Shown: positions 8,619 through 15,437, counted from the stretch's first letter. The stretch: DNA of 50,923 nt from Clostridia bacterium (GCA_017437005.1 JAFSBZ010000025.1:1-50923), one strand, 5' to 3'. Made by a program: numbers and translations. The notes: generated from the sequence alone by a model not told the origin.

Positions 8619-9201
8619 ATTTTTAGGAACAGAAATATATATATCATTTTTGTTTTGCGCGGTGTTTTGTTTTATGCTGGCAATTGACCGTACAGGACTT
8701 GTAATACCAACCTTTTTTGCAATTTTCATACACGAAAGTGCGCATTTGCTTGCAATGTGGGCGGCTGATTGTCAGCCTCGGGCTATACGTCTTATACCTA
8801 CAAGTGTACAAATTGTAAGGCCCTTTTCGGTCAAACGATATGGGGAAATCGCAATAAGCGCCTGCGGACCTGCGGCAAACTTGGTTGTATTTGGTACGCT
8901 GTATACGAATTATGTTATATTTAAAAACGAACAATCGCTCAACTTTGCAATACTTAACCTTGTGATTGCAATATTTAATTTACTGCCCGTATCTGGCCTT
9001 GACGGTGGCACAATACTAACGATTATTATATCAAAATTTACCGATGTTTACAAAGCAGAAAGTATTGTACGGCTTGTAACGGTCGGATTTGCTTTTATAG
9101 CTTTTGTTTTTGGAGTGTATTTGTGGGTCAGCGGCACGGTTAATATATCGGTATTTATTGTAACTGTGTATCTGGCAGTGTGTGGGTTGGTAAAAAAATA
9201 A
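8608..9201 (+). CDS. spoIVFB: M50 site-2 protease, SpoIVFB-like
   Basis: Intramembrane zinc metalloprotease. The HExxH motif is HESAH at 42-46, and the second motif is NLLPVSGLDGG at about 124-134, with Asp132 as the third ligand. About six hydrophobic segments fill its 197 aa, and there is no C-terminal CBS domain. In Bacillus SpoIVFB cleaves pro-sigmaK in the mother cell; the size and coupled upstream membrane gene match that role, but other M50 substrates are possible. The GTG start at 8608 has GAGGA 8 nt upstream, inside the preceding gene. A terminator follows. Confidence 0.78.
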   Translation: MKFKFLGTEIYISFLFCAVFCFMLAIDRTGLVIPTFFAIFIHESAHLLAMWAADCQPRAIRLIPTSVQIVRPFSVKRYGEIAISACGPAANLVVFGTLYTNYVIFKNEQSLNFAILNLVIAIFNLLPVSGLDGGTILTIIISKFTDVYKAESIVRLVTVGFAFIAFVFGVYLWVSGTVNISVFIVTVYLAVCGLVKK

Positions 9202-9228
9202 AAGCACCGACTTAGTCGGTGCTTTGTA
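9201..9228 (+). terminator. Terminator after M50 protease
   Basis: Perfect 11-bp stem (AAAGCACCGAC at 9201-9211, GTCGGTGCTTT at 9215-9225) with a 3-nt loop, starting at the stop codon of the protease gene. Confidence 0.8.
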
Positions 9229-9335
9229 GAATAAAAATGTTTCATCTTTTCTCTCTAATCTTTTTACTGGAAAAGTCTCAGTTTTTTAAGAGAAAAGTGA
9301 AAAGAGAACAGTGAAGAATGAAAAGAACAAAAAGA

Positions 9336-9359
9336 AAAAGCCGCACAAATGCGACTTTT
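9336..9359 (-). terminator. Terminator of tRNA-Arg
   Basis: Stem AAAAGCCGCA (9336-9345) with TGCGACTTTT (9350-9359), one G-U pair, just past the tRNA 3' end and ending in a U run on the minus strand. Confidence 0.65.
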
Positions 9360-9364
9360 CTTTT

Positions 9365-9441
9365 TGGCGCGCTGAAGAAGATTCGAACTCCCGACCTTCT
9401 GGTCCGTAGCCAGACGCTCTATCCAGCTGAGCTATCAGCGC
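9365..9441 (-). tRNA. tRNA-Arg (anticodon ACG)
   Basis: A complete cloverleaf on the minus strand with acceptor GCGCTGA/TCAGCGC, D-arm AGCTCAGCTGGATAGAGC, anticodon loop CTACGGA (ACG), T-loop GTTCGAATC and encoded CCA. It reads CGU/CGC after A34 deamination. Confidence 0.95.
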
Positions 9442-9550
9442 AAAACATATTAAAATGTTACGGTACTTAAAACCGCCATAGTATGATAACACAAAACTTT
9501 CATAAAATCAATAGTAAATTTTAAATTTTTTAAATTTATTTTTTTTGGAG

Positions 9551-10918
9551 GTGAAAAAAGCAATAGAAGTATTAAACAAAATTAATTCTATAGTGTGGGG
9601 AACCCCGACGTTACTGTTGATTTTTTTAACAGGGGTTATCTTATCACTACGAACGGGCTTTTTTCAAATAAGATTTTTTAAATCCTCGTTTAATTCATTT
9701 TTTAAAGGTCAGCCTTCCAAAACCGCAACACGTATGACTCCGTTACAATCGGCAAGCACGGCGCTTTCTGCAACAATGGGTACAGGCAACATAGTTGGTG
9801 TTGCGGGAGCCATAGCCTTGGGTGGTCCGGGTGCGGTTTTTTGGATGTGGGTTTCATCACTTTTTTGTATGATTATAAAATTTGCCGAAATAGTTCTTGC
9901 CGTACGTTATCGCGAGCAAAATCGTGACGGAAGCTTTTCGGGTGGGGCAATGTACTATATAAAAAATGCCTTGCCGCGTTTTTTGTCACCGTTGGGGATT
10001 GTTTTTTGCATTTGTGGGATTGCCGCGTCATTTGGTGTCGGCAATATGACACAAATAAACACAATGTCAACAAGTGTAAGCGCGCTGGCACGGGCATTTT
10101 TTAATATCTCTCCGCGAACCGACTTTTTAATCAAACTGTTTTTAGGTATATTTTGTGCCATGTGTTGCGTTTTTGTTTTAAAAAATGACAATACTATAGG
10201 CAAATTTTGTGAAAAGGTAATACCTATTATGACTGTGTTATATATATGTATGACCTTAGGCGCAATTATTGTAAATTACAATAAAATCCCATCGGCGCTA
10301 TTGCAAATTTTTGTTGGCGCATTTAGTCCAAAGGGTATTACGGGGGGAACTATTGGCTCGGCTTTTGTTGGGGTGCGATTTGGTATGTCGCGCGGTGTTT
10401 TTTCTAACGAGGCAGGGCTGGGTACCGCGCCTACGGCATACGCGTGTAGTGACGGTGATGAAATATCTCTTGGTCTTATGGGTATTATGGAGGTGTTTAT
10501 CGACACCGTTGTAGTGTGCACTCTTACAGCGCTTACGCTTCTTTGCGCTGGTGATATCACCTACGGTGTAGATGGTGCGGCAAACTTGACACTTGATGCA
10601 CTTTGTTCGGTTTACGGCAAAAACGTTATTTTGATTTTTTGTCCCGTGGTTTGCTTTTTTGCCTTTTCGTCGATGATTGGATGGGGATTATACGGCACAA
10701 AATTTATTTCCTTTATATTTGGAGAAGAATCAAAAAAGATTTTTTTGGCGCTTTTTGTTTTAGCACAAATACCTGCCGCTGTTTTTCGCGCGGATATGGT
10801 GTGGGTTTTGGCCGAAATATTAAATGGACTTATGGCTATTCCAAACATAACGGCGTTATTGTTTTTAACAAACGAGGTAACCGATATAACGTATAATTAC
10901 AACAAAAAATCGGCTTGA
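9551..10918 (+). CDS. Sodium:alanine/glycine symporter (AGCS family)
   Basis: A membrane transporter of the AGCS (AlsT/DagA) family taking up alanine or glycine with sodium. It is about 455 aa with roughly ten hydrophobic segments. Family motifs include TALSATMGTGNIVGVAGAI near residue 75, GGAMYYI near 135 and FSNEAGLGTAPTAYA near 290. The start is uncertain. The GGAGG at 9547-9551 is too close to GTG 9551 and overlaps TTG 9545. Homologues usually begin a few residues later, where the first in-frame candidate is the rare codon ATA at 9563. A hairpin terminator overlaps the stop codon. Confidence 0.88.
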   Translation: MKKAIEVLNKINSIVWGTPTLLLIFLTGVILSLRTGFFQIRFFKSSFNSFFKGQPSKTATRMTPLQSASTALSATMGTGNIVGVAGAIALGGPGAVFWMWVSSLFCMIIKFAEIVLAVRYREQNRDGSFSGGAMYYIKNALPRFLSPLGIVFCICGIAASFGVGNMTQINTMSTSVSALARAFFNISPRTDFLIKLFLGIFCAMCCVFVLKNDNTIGKFCEKVIPIMTVLYICMTLGAIIVNYNKIPSALLQIFVGAFSPKGITGGTIGSAFVGVRFGMSRGVFSNEAGLGTAPTAYACSDGDEISLGLMGIMEVFIDTVVVCTLTALTLLCAGDITYGVDGAANLTLDALCSVYGKNVILIFCPVVCFFAFSSMIGWGLYGTKFISFIFGEESKKIFLALFVLAQIPAAVFRADMVWVLAEILNGLMAIPNITALLFLTNEVTDITYNYNKKSA

Positions 10919-10938
10919 GATACCTCAAACCGATTTTT
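10905..10938. terminator. Bidirectional terminator symporter/rex
   Basis: Stem made of AAAAATCGG..TTGAG and CTCAA..CCGATTTTT with one mismatch and a 4-nt loop. It overlaps the symporter stop codon and lies directly before the convergent rex stop. Confidence 0.8.
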
Positions 10939-10939
10939 A

Positions 10940-11566
10940 TTAATTACTTAATTTATAAGACAAAGTCATCAAGCTATCGCCAAAATGTATATTTTCAACC
11001 TCGGCATCGGGGTGGTCAAGCGATATATCATAGTGGCTGAAGTTTAAAAAACCTTTTACGCCAAGCTTTATAAGCATATTGCAAATTTCCTTTGATGCTT
11101 CTTTTGGTATGCAAAGTATCGCTGCGCGGGGCATATTTTCGCGGCAAAATTCATCCAAAGTAGAAATATGTCTTATCGGTACGTTGCGCACCATTTGGCC
11201 TACAAGAGATTCCTTTGCATCAAAAATACCAATAAGATGAAATCCCTTTGCTTCAAAATTAATGTAATGCGCAATGGCTTTACCAAGGTTGCCTGCGCCT
11301 ATTAAAATAGCGTTTTGCGGTTTGTCAAGGCCCAAAATTTTTGCAATTTCGTTTTGCAGCAGCTCGATATTATATCCGTATCCTTGCTGACCAAACTCAC
11401 CAAAGCAGTTAAGATCCTGCCTTATCTGACTTGCGGTCAGGTGCATACGGTCAGACAACTCGCGAGATGATATTCGTGTCATACCTTCTTTTTTAAGCTC
11501 GCCTAAAAATCTATAATATCTTGGCAATCGCTTGATTACCGAATTTGAAATACCTGTAGGATTCAT
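10940..11566 (-). CDS. rex: Redox-sensing transcriptional repressor Rex
   Basis: Rex senses the NADH/NAD+ ratio and represses fermentation genes when NADH is low. The N-terminal winged helix covers about 1-80 (RELSDRMHLTASQIRQDLNCFG), followed by a Rossmann domain with GAGNLG at 90-95 and a C-terminal helix for domain swapping. The ATG at 11566 is chosen because GGAG sits 7 nt upstream and the resulting 208 aa fits the family; an upstream ATG would add 25 non-family residues. It is divergent from perR. A possible own operator lies between its promoter and start, so it may repress itself. Confidence 0.93.
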   Translation of the reverse strand: MNPTGISNSVIKRLPRYYRFLGELKKEGMTRISSRELSDRMHLTASQIRQDLNCFGEFGQQGYGYNIELLQNEIAKILGLDKPQNAILIGAGNLGKAIAHYINFEAKGFHLIGIFDAKESLVGQMVRNVPIRHISTLDEFCRENMPRAAILCIPKEASKEICNMLIKLGVKGFLNFSHYDISLDHPDAEVENIHFGDSLMTLSYKLSN

Positions 11567-11589
11567 ATAAAACTCCATATCATAAAAGA

Positions 11590-11608
11590 TTGTTAAAAAA
11601 TTGAACAA
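11590..11608. promoter_or_regulatory. Possible Rex operator
   Basis: TTGTTAAAAAATTGAACAA has the TTGTT...AACAA arms of the known Rex site (TTGTTAA-N4-TTAACAA), but spaced one base wider with one arm mismatch. It overlaps the predicted rex transcription start (about 11606), a fitting place for autorepression. Confidence 0.4.
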
Positions 11609-11612
11609 GTCT

Positions 11613-11641
11613 ATTTTAAAAAATTTTTTTAAAAAAGTCAA
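11613..11641 (-). promoter_or_regulatory. Promoter of rex
   Basis: On the minus strand: -35 TTGACT (11636-11641), 17-nt A/T-rich spacer, -10 TAAAAT (11613-11618). Confidence 0.55.
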
Positions 11642-11651
11642 GAAAAAATAC

Positions 11652-11679
11652 TTGACAAATGAAAAAAGATATGTATAAT
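11652..11679 (+). promoter_or_regulatory. Promoter of perR-rbr
   Basis: -35 TTGACA (11652-11657), 16-nt spacer, consensus -10 TATAAT (11674-11679). The predicted start falls at about 11686, just before the palindromic operator. Confidence 0.75.
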
Positions 11680-11689
11680 TAAAAATGTA

Positions 11690-11714
11690 AAAAGTAGTAA
11701 TGATTACTACTTTT
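11690..11714. promoter_or_regulatory. PerR box (perfect palindrome)
   Basis: Two perfect 12-nt arms around one central G: AAAAGTAGTAAT and ATTACTACTTTT. The core TAATGATTA has the inverted-repeat-with-one-base-gap form of known Per boxes. It sits at the predicted transcription start of perR, so peroxide-responsive autoregulation of perR and rubrerythrin is expected. Confidence 0.75.
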
Positions 11715-11730
11715 GAGAAAGAGGTGAGTT

Positions 11731-12105
11731 ATGGCAAACTATTCAAAACAGCGCGAGGCAATTTTAAACGAGTTAAGAGGACGCTGTGACCACCCCACAG
11801 CCGCGCAGGTTTACGAGGCTGTTCGCAAAACAATACCTAATATTAGTCTTGGTACGGTTTACCGTAACCTTGCAAGTCTTGTCGAAAGCGGCGAGATACT
11901 AAGCGTTACAGTAGGTGACGGCTACGAGCATTTTGATGGCGACAAGTCTTTCCACCTGCATCTGCACTGTAAATGTTGCGGTGCTATAATAGATTCAAGG
12001 GTTGAAGATAAAAAAATAAAAAGCATCGCTCAGTTCGATGGCTTTATACCTGAAACCAGCGTTTGCGTGGTATACGGTTTATGTAAAAATTGCAATAAGC
12101 AATAA
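11731..12105 (+). CDS. perR: Peroxide-responsive repressor PerR (Fur family)
   Basis: A 124-aa Fur-family repressor with an N-terminal winged helix (about 1-65) and a C-terminal metal-binding dimer domain. The structural zinc site is C80/C83 and C118/C121. The regulatory set seen in Bacillus PerR (H37, D85, H91, H93, D104) is matched by H21, D69, H75, H77 and D88. The aspartate at the last position favours PerR over Fur. It is short because the N-terminus lacks about 16 residues compared with Bacillus PerR. It is the first gene before rubrerythrin, with a perfect palindrome at its promoter. GAGGTG precedes the ATG. Confidence 0.9.
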   Translation: MANYSKQREAILNELRGRCDHPTAAQVYEAVRKTIPNISLGTVYRNLASLVESGEILSVTVGDGYEHFDGDKSFHLHLHCKCCGAIIDSRVEDKKIKSIAQFDGFIPETSVCVVYGLCKNCNKQ

Positions 12106-12139
12106 TATAAATTTAAAAATTATTTTGGAGGATTTTAAA

Positions 12140-12682
12140 ATGAAAAAGTATGTATGTTTAATTTGTGGTTATGTTCATGAAGGTGACTCAGCTCCCGATG
12201 CTTGCCCAATTTGTAAGGCGCCTGCAAGCAAGTTTGAGGAACAGTCGGGTGAAAAGACCTGGGCTGCCGAGCACGTTGTAGGTATTGCGCAGGGTGTAGA
12301 CCAAAGAATCATTGACGGTCTTCGCGAAAACTTTAACGGCGAATGCTCTGAAGTAGGTATGTACCTTGCAATGTCACGTGTTGCTCACCGTGAAGGTTAT
12401 CCGGAAATTGGTCTTTATTGGGAAAAGGCAGCACTTGAAGAGGCAGAGCACGCTGCAAAGTTTGCAGAATTACTCGGTGAGGTTCTTACCGACTCTACCA
12501 AGAAAAATCTTGAAATGCGTGTAGATGCTGAAAATGGCGCAACAAAGGGTAAATTTGAACTTGCTAAATTGGCTAAAGAGCTTGGCCTTGATGCTATTCA
12601 CGACACCGTTCACGAAATGGCTCGTGATGAAGCTCGACACGGCAAGGCATTTGAGGGCTTACTCACTCGTTATTTTAAATAA
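12140..12682 (+). CDS. rbr: Reverse rubrerythrin
   Basis: Non-heme diiron peroxidase that detoxifies hydrogen peroxide and oxygen in anaerobes. The rubredoxin domain is N-terminal (C6, C9, C22, C25), followed by a ferritin-like four-helix domain with [12 protein letters not shown] and [10 protein letters not shown], the order of clostridial reverse rubrerythrins. Start ATG 12140 has TTGGAGG upstream; 180 aa. The last about 20 codons lie in the attachment site of the mobile element and come from the element rather than the original chromosome. The displaced native codons are at 18834-18893. The protein still ends RYFK in frame, so it should be functional. Confidence 0.93.
   Translation: MKKYVCLICGYVHEGDSAPDACPICKAPASKFEEQSGEKTWAAEHVVGIAQGVDQRIIDGLRENFNGECSEVGMYLAMSRVAHREGYPEIGLYWEKAALEEAEHAAKFAELLGEVLTDSTKKNLEMRVDAENGATKGKFELAKLAKELGLDAIHDTVHEMARDEARHGKAFEGLLTRYFK
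12623..12682 (+). repeat. attL: left attachment copy in rbr 3' end
   Basis: This 60-nt segment aligns without gaps to 18834-18893 with 52 identities, including an exact 17-nt core (12638-12654 = 18849-18865) and an exact 15-nt block at the stop codon (12668-12682). It is the gene-restoring end of the integrated element. Crossover probably falls in the 17-nt core. Confidence 0.88.
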
Positions 12683-12684
12683 GC

Positions 12685-12720
12685 AAAAACCGCATAAATA
12701 AAGGGTTTTAGAGAATTTAA
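12685..12720. repeat. Left subterminal inverted repeat of the element
   Basis: Blocks AAAAACCGC, AAATAAAGGGTTTTA and GAATTTAA recur in the same order, inverted, at 18781-18824. They probably bind the integrase or an accessory factor. Confidence 0.65.
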
Positions 12721-12724
12721 GGCA

Positions 12725-12757
12725 ACAGGCACGGATTTTGTTCCGTGTCTGTTTTTC
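12725..12757 (+). terminator. Terminator after rbr (element copy)
   Basis: Stem ACAGGCACGGA (12725-12735) with TCCGTGTCTGT (12742-12752), one G-U pair, followed by TTTTC. The element supplies this terminator for the host rubrerythrin mRNA. Confidence 0.75.
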
Positions 12758-12764
12758 TATATTT

Positions 12765-12840
12765 GGTGGGATTTTCGGTGGGATTTCTAATTTTAGAAAG
12801 ATATTAAAAATATTCCCTGTGGGACTGTGAGTGGGATTTT
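12765..12840. repeat. GTGGGATTT direct repeats (left cluster)
   Basis: Three exact GTGGGATTT copies (within 12765-12775, 12777-12786 and 12831-12840) and one near copy at 12819. One more exact copy and a near copy lie at 18761-18783. Clustered copies at both element ends suggest arm-type integrase sites. Confidence 0.6.
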
Positions 12841-12882
12841 TAGTATATAAATAAACAAATTTTCAAAAAAATCTTAAAAGCA

Positions 12883-12911
12883 TTGCTAAATGTAGCATAT
12901 TGTGGTATACT
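12883..12911 (+). promoter_or_regulatory. Promoter of structured RNA A
   Basis: -35 TTGCTA (12883-12888), 17-nt spacer, extended -10 TGG-TATACT (12903-12911). The predicted start is about 12917-12918, exactly where the outer stem of the RNA begins. Confidence 0.7.
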
Positions 12912-12916
12912 GTTTA

Positions 12917-13111
12917 TGCTACAAACTCACATTTAAATAGAATATTGTGCCTTCACATCGTTTTGAATGGGGAATAATACTTTTGTAAAAAAGTATATTT
13001 CCTCTTTTTACCCTATTCTCCAAGCGATTGAAGGTAGTGTGAGTGTGTAGCAACATTTAGGGGAATATATTTTTTATGGTGTATTCTCTCAATGGGGATA
13101 CACCTTTTTTT
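12917..13111 (+). ncRNA. Structured RNA A (6S-like shape), on the mobile element
   Basis: About 195 nt from promoter start to terminator. The outer stem pairs 12917-12931 with 13038-13052 (14 of 15 positions). An unpaired A/U-rich 5' stretch follows (12932-12949, only about 5 nt opposite). Then come CCTTCA/TGAAGG, ATCG/CGAT, GAATGGGG/CCCTATTC, and an apical TACTTTT/AAAAGTA hairpin. A terminator ends it at 13078-13111, before the SLOG gene. A long interrupted hairpin with a central asymmetric bulge that starts at the promoter resembles 6S RNA. Alternatively it is an attenuator leader of the SLOG gene. The fold is seen; the family is not proven. Confidence 0.6.
13078..13111 (+). terminator. Terminator of RNA A / attenuator before SLOG gene
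   Basis: Stem GGTGTAT (13078-13084) with ATACACC (13098-13104), then seven T. It ends 16 nt before the likely SLOG start codon. Confidence 0.75.
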
Positions 13112-13126
13112 GTTTTGGGGATATTT

Positions 13127-13597
13127 ATGAGGAATAAAACCGTTTGTTTTACAGGGCATAGAAAAATACCTCACGCAGAACGCAATATAATTGCCGACCG
13201 ATTAAAAACAATACTTATACAACTTATAAATGACGGATATTGTTATTTCGGTTGTGGCGGTGCGTTGGGTTTTGACACCATAAGCGCACAGGCAGTTTTA
13301 GACCTAAAAAGCCAATATCCACAAATCAAACTTATACTTGTTTTGCCGTGCTTTGCACAAACAAAAGGGTGGAACGCTGACGACGTGCGTATGTATGAAT
13401 ATATAAAAGGACTTGCCGACAAGGTAACATATACCTCTGAAAACTACTTTAACGGTTGTATGCAGAAACGTAATCGGCATTTAGTAGACCACAGTAGCGT
13501 GTGCATATCTTACCTAACCGAAGAAAAGGGCGGAACTTTTTACACCGTCAACTATGCCCGAAAAAACGGACTAAAAATAATAAATGTAGCAATATGA
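13127..13597 (+). CDS. SLOG family (DUF1273/YpsA-like) protein
   Basis: A 156-aa Rossmann-like protein related to the SLOG/DUF1273 group, thought to bind nucleotide-type ligands. Visible signs are TVCFTGHRKI near the N-terminus, the glycine-rich FGCGGALGFD near residue 40 and LILVLPCFAQTKGW near 76. ATG 13127 is preferred (GGGG 7 nt upstream, family-like N-terminus). An in-frame ATG at 13076 with its own AGGGG would add 17 residues translated through the terminator hairpin. It sits on the mobile element behind structured RNA A. Members occur on many clostridial mobile elements; a defence or signalling role is inference only. Confidence 0.8.
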   Translation: MRNKTVCFTGHRKIPHAERNIIADRLKTILIQLINDGYCYFGCGGALGFDTISAQAVLDLKSQYPQIKLILVLPCFAQTKGWNADDVRMYEYIKGLADKVTYTSENYFNGCMQKRNRHLVDHSSVCISYLTEEKGGTFYTVNYARKNGLKIINVAI

Positions 13598-13664
13598 ACA
13601 CTTACACCTTGTAATCATTATATATTTATGATAAAATAATTTTAAAAATAGGGGGAATTTGAAA

Positions 13665-14396
13665 ATGGCAAAAATACCTTGTGCCGTTTGTGGAAAACAA
13701 CTCGGTCTATTATCACCAAAGGCAAAAATATCGGACGGTGCTATATGTGCGGTGTGCTTACAAAGTGCAGGTATATCCTCGTTAAGCAATGCTACATCAT
13801 ACAACCAACAAACAATTAAAGAATATATACTCACTCGTCAGGCATTGGTTAAGAGTTACAATGCAACTAAGACATATGGTGGTTATATAGAAATTGATGA
13901 GGACAACAAGTTATTCAAATTATCAGGTGATTTATTTGAATTTAGCAACTTGTTAAGTTTTGAATTGTTAGAAGACGGCACAACAGTAACTAAAGGTGGT
14001 TTAGGCAGAGCTGTTGCTGGTGGTCTGTTATTTGGTGGAGTTGGTGCAATCGTCGGCGGTGTTACTGGCAGTAAAAAAGCAAAAAATATTTGTAATTCAA
14101 TGAAACTAAGAGTGTCGCTAAAAAATGCGCATACTGATGTTGTATACATAACCTTAATTTCAAGCGAAACAAAAACAAACGGATTTATGTATAAAATGGC
14201 ACAAGATAGTGCGCAAAAGGTTATTACCGCATTAGAATTTATAAATGACATTAACCAATCAACAGCACATTATCAAACCACGCCGACACAACAATCATCT
14301 GCAGACGAAATCGTAAAATACAAAGCGTTACTCGATCAAGGCATTATTACGCAAGAAGAATTTGAGGCTAAAAAGAAACAACTATTAGGTCTATAA
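13665..14396 (+). CDS. Zinc-ribbon, glycine-zipper, SHOCT-domain protein
   Basis: A 243-aa cargo protein of unknown function. The N-terminus has two CxxC pairs (C6/C9 and C27/C30 region), likely a zinc ribbon. A PH-like beta region around 65-190 is interrupted by a glycine-zipper stretch (GGLGRAVAGG, GGVGAIVGGVTGS) that could insert in a membrane or pack helices. A linker then leads to a C-terminal SHOCT motif (YKALLDQGIITQEEFEAKK) at about 213-243, often an oligomerisation tag. ATG 13665 has GGGGG 9 nt upstream. It follows the SLOG gene on the same strand with about 65 nt between, so the two may work together. Confidence 0.75.
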   Translation: MAKIPCAVCGKQLGLLSPKAKISDGAICAVCLQSAGISSLSNATSYNQQTIKEYILTRQALVKSYNATKTYGGYIEIDEDNKLFKLSGDLFEFSNLLSFELLEDGTTVTKGGLGRAVAGGLLFGGVGAIVGGVTGSKKAKNICNSMKLRVSLKNAHTDVVYITLISSETKTNGFMYKMAQDSAQKVITALEFINDINQSTAHYQTTPTQQSSADEIVKYKALLDQGIITQEEFEAKKKQLLGL

Positions 14397-14410
14397 TACA
14401 AAACATATTT

Positions 14411-14451
14411 ATAAGGACTATGACACAAAAAGTCATAGCCCTTATTTTTTT
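14411..14451 (+). terminator. Terminator after SHOCT gene
   Basis: Stem ATAAGGACTATGAC (14411-14424) with GTCATAGCCCTTAT (14432-14445), one A/C mismatch, followed by a T run. Confidence 0.85.
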
Positions 14452-14550
14452 GCAATTTTTTCAAAATCAACAGGCTTTTTGCCCCTATCGGTAGTGGTGA
14501 TTTCCCATATAATGTTTTTACAATTTAATATTATTCTATACTGATTTATG

Positions 14551-14596
14551 CCTTTTGCCTACAGAACGCCGTTCTGTTTGCCGAGCTTGTAAAAGG
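14551..14596. other. Nested hairpin upstream of Rep (candidate origin)
   Basis: A perfect ACAGAAC-GCC-GTTCTGT hairpin (14561-14577) is enclosed by CCTTTT (14551-14556) and AAAAGG (14591-14596). It lies about 40 nt before the HUH replication gene, the sort of place where rolling-circle initiators find their nick site. No nick sequence was verified. Confidence 0.4.
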
Positions 14597-14633
14597 TATT
14601 AACTCAACGACCACACAGCAGAAAGGAAGCATT

Positions 14634-15437
14634 ATGCAAAGAATATACCGAGAACGAAAATATATCTGTGGGGACTACATAGAGGTAGCAATTTACCCTG
14701 TTTACACCCAAACGAGAGGGCGAAGCAAACGCAAGAAGCCGACAAGTGAGGTGCAACAGCGACTTAATCGCCGACACGCCACCGACCGTCTGCGTAGGCT
14801 TCTGCATACGAATTTTACCCCGAAAGACCTTTTTGTAACCCTAACCTTTGACGAGGACAGCCTACCCGAAACGGTTGCCGACTGTCAACGGGCGGTGCAG
14901 AACTACCTGCGCCGAGTAAAGCGCAAGTATGCAAAGGCAGGGATTGAGCCTAAATACATATATATCCTTGAATATGGCGAGAAACACCAACGCCTACACG
15001 CTCACCTTGTAATCAGCGACGGCTTGAGCAGGGACGAGCTTTCGGCTCTTTGGGGACAGGGGACTGTTTCAGCCGACCGTCTGCGCTTTGAAGCTGACGG
15101 CTTGACGGCTCTTGCGGTATACCTAACAAAAGGCAAGGACGACGAGGACGACCGCCTCACTTTCAAGCGGTGGTGTGGTAGCCGTAGCCTTGAACAGCCG
15201 ACGATCACCGAGCGCGACGGTCGTATCTCGCACAAGAAAATGATTGATTTCTGCGAAAGGGACAGCGACAGCGCGATATATCTTGAAACGCATTACGACG
15301 GATTTGAAACGGTCGAAAATAGCCTTGATTACTGCGAGGACACCTACGGCGGTCTATACCTGACGGCTCTTTTACGGCGTATGCCGACAAAAAAAGACCT
15401 GCCGTTTTCGGCAAGTCCTAATTGGTTAGATTTCTAA
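14634..15437 (+). CDS. Rolling-circle replication initiator-like HUH endonuclease
   Basis: A 267-aa HUH endonuclease. Motif 1 is FVTLTFDED at about 67-75, the metal-binding HUH motif is HAH at 122-124 (QRLHAHLVIS), and the likely catalytic tyrosine is Y163 in AVYLTKGK. The N-terminus is strongly basic. Such proteins nick and join one strand to start rolling-circle replication; here it would let the excised circle replicate. Base composition is more GC-rich than the host genes, consistent with transfer. It converges with the coiled-coil gene, the two stops overlapping by 12 nt. Start ATG 14634 follows AGAAAGGAAGC. Confidence 0.82.
   Translation: MQRIYRERKYICGDYIEVAIYPVYTQTRGRSKRKKPTSEVQQRLNRRHATDRLRRLLHTNFTPKDLFVTLTFDEDSLPETVADCQRAVQNYLRRVKRKYAKAGIEPKYIYILEYGEKHQRLHAHLVISDGLSRDELSALWGQGTVSADRLRFEADGLTALAVYLTKGKDDEDDRLTFKRWCGSRSLEQPTITERDGRISHKKMIDFCERDSDSAIYLETHYDGFETVENSLDYCEDTYGGLYLTALLRRMPTKKDLPFSASPNWLDF

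Noticed and set aside
9229-9335. A/G- and T-rich segment with partial inverted repeats before tRNA-Arg
   Set aside because: Pairing is confined to low-complexity AAAAG/CTTTT runs, and no promoter or gene could be supported.
12038-12139. Longer rubrerythrin start at 12038
   Set aside because: Overlaps the end of perR and adds 34 residues before the rubredoxin CxxC; ATG 12140 has a strong TTGGAGG site and the family N-terminus.
12623-12682. tRNA as attachment site of the element
   Set aside because: No tRNA lies near either end; the repeated segment is coding sequence of rubrerythrin in the correct frame.
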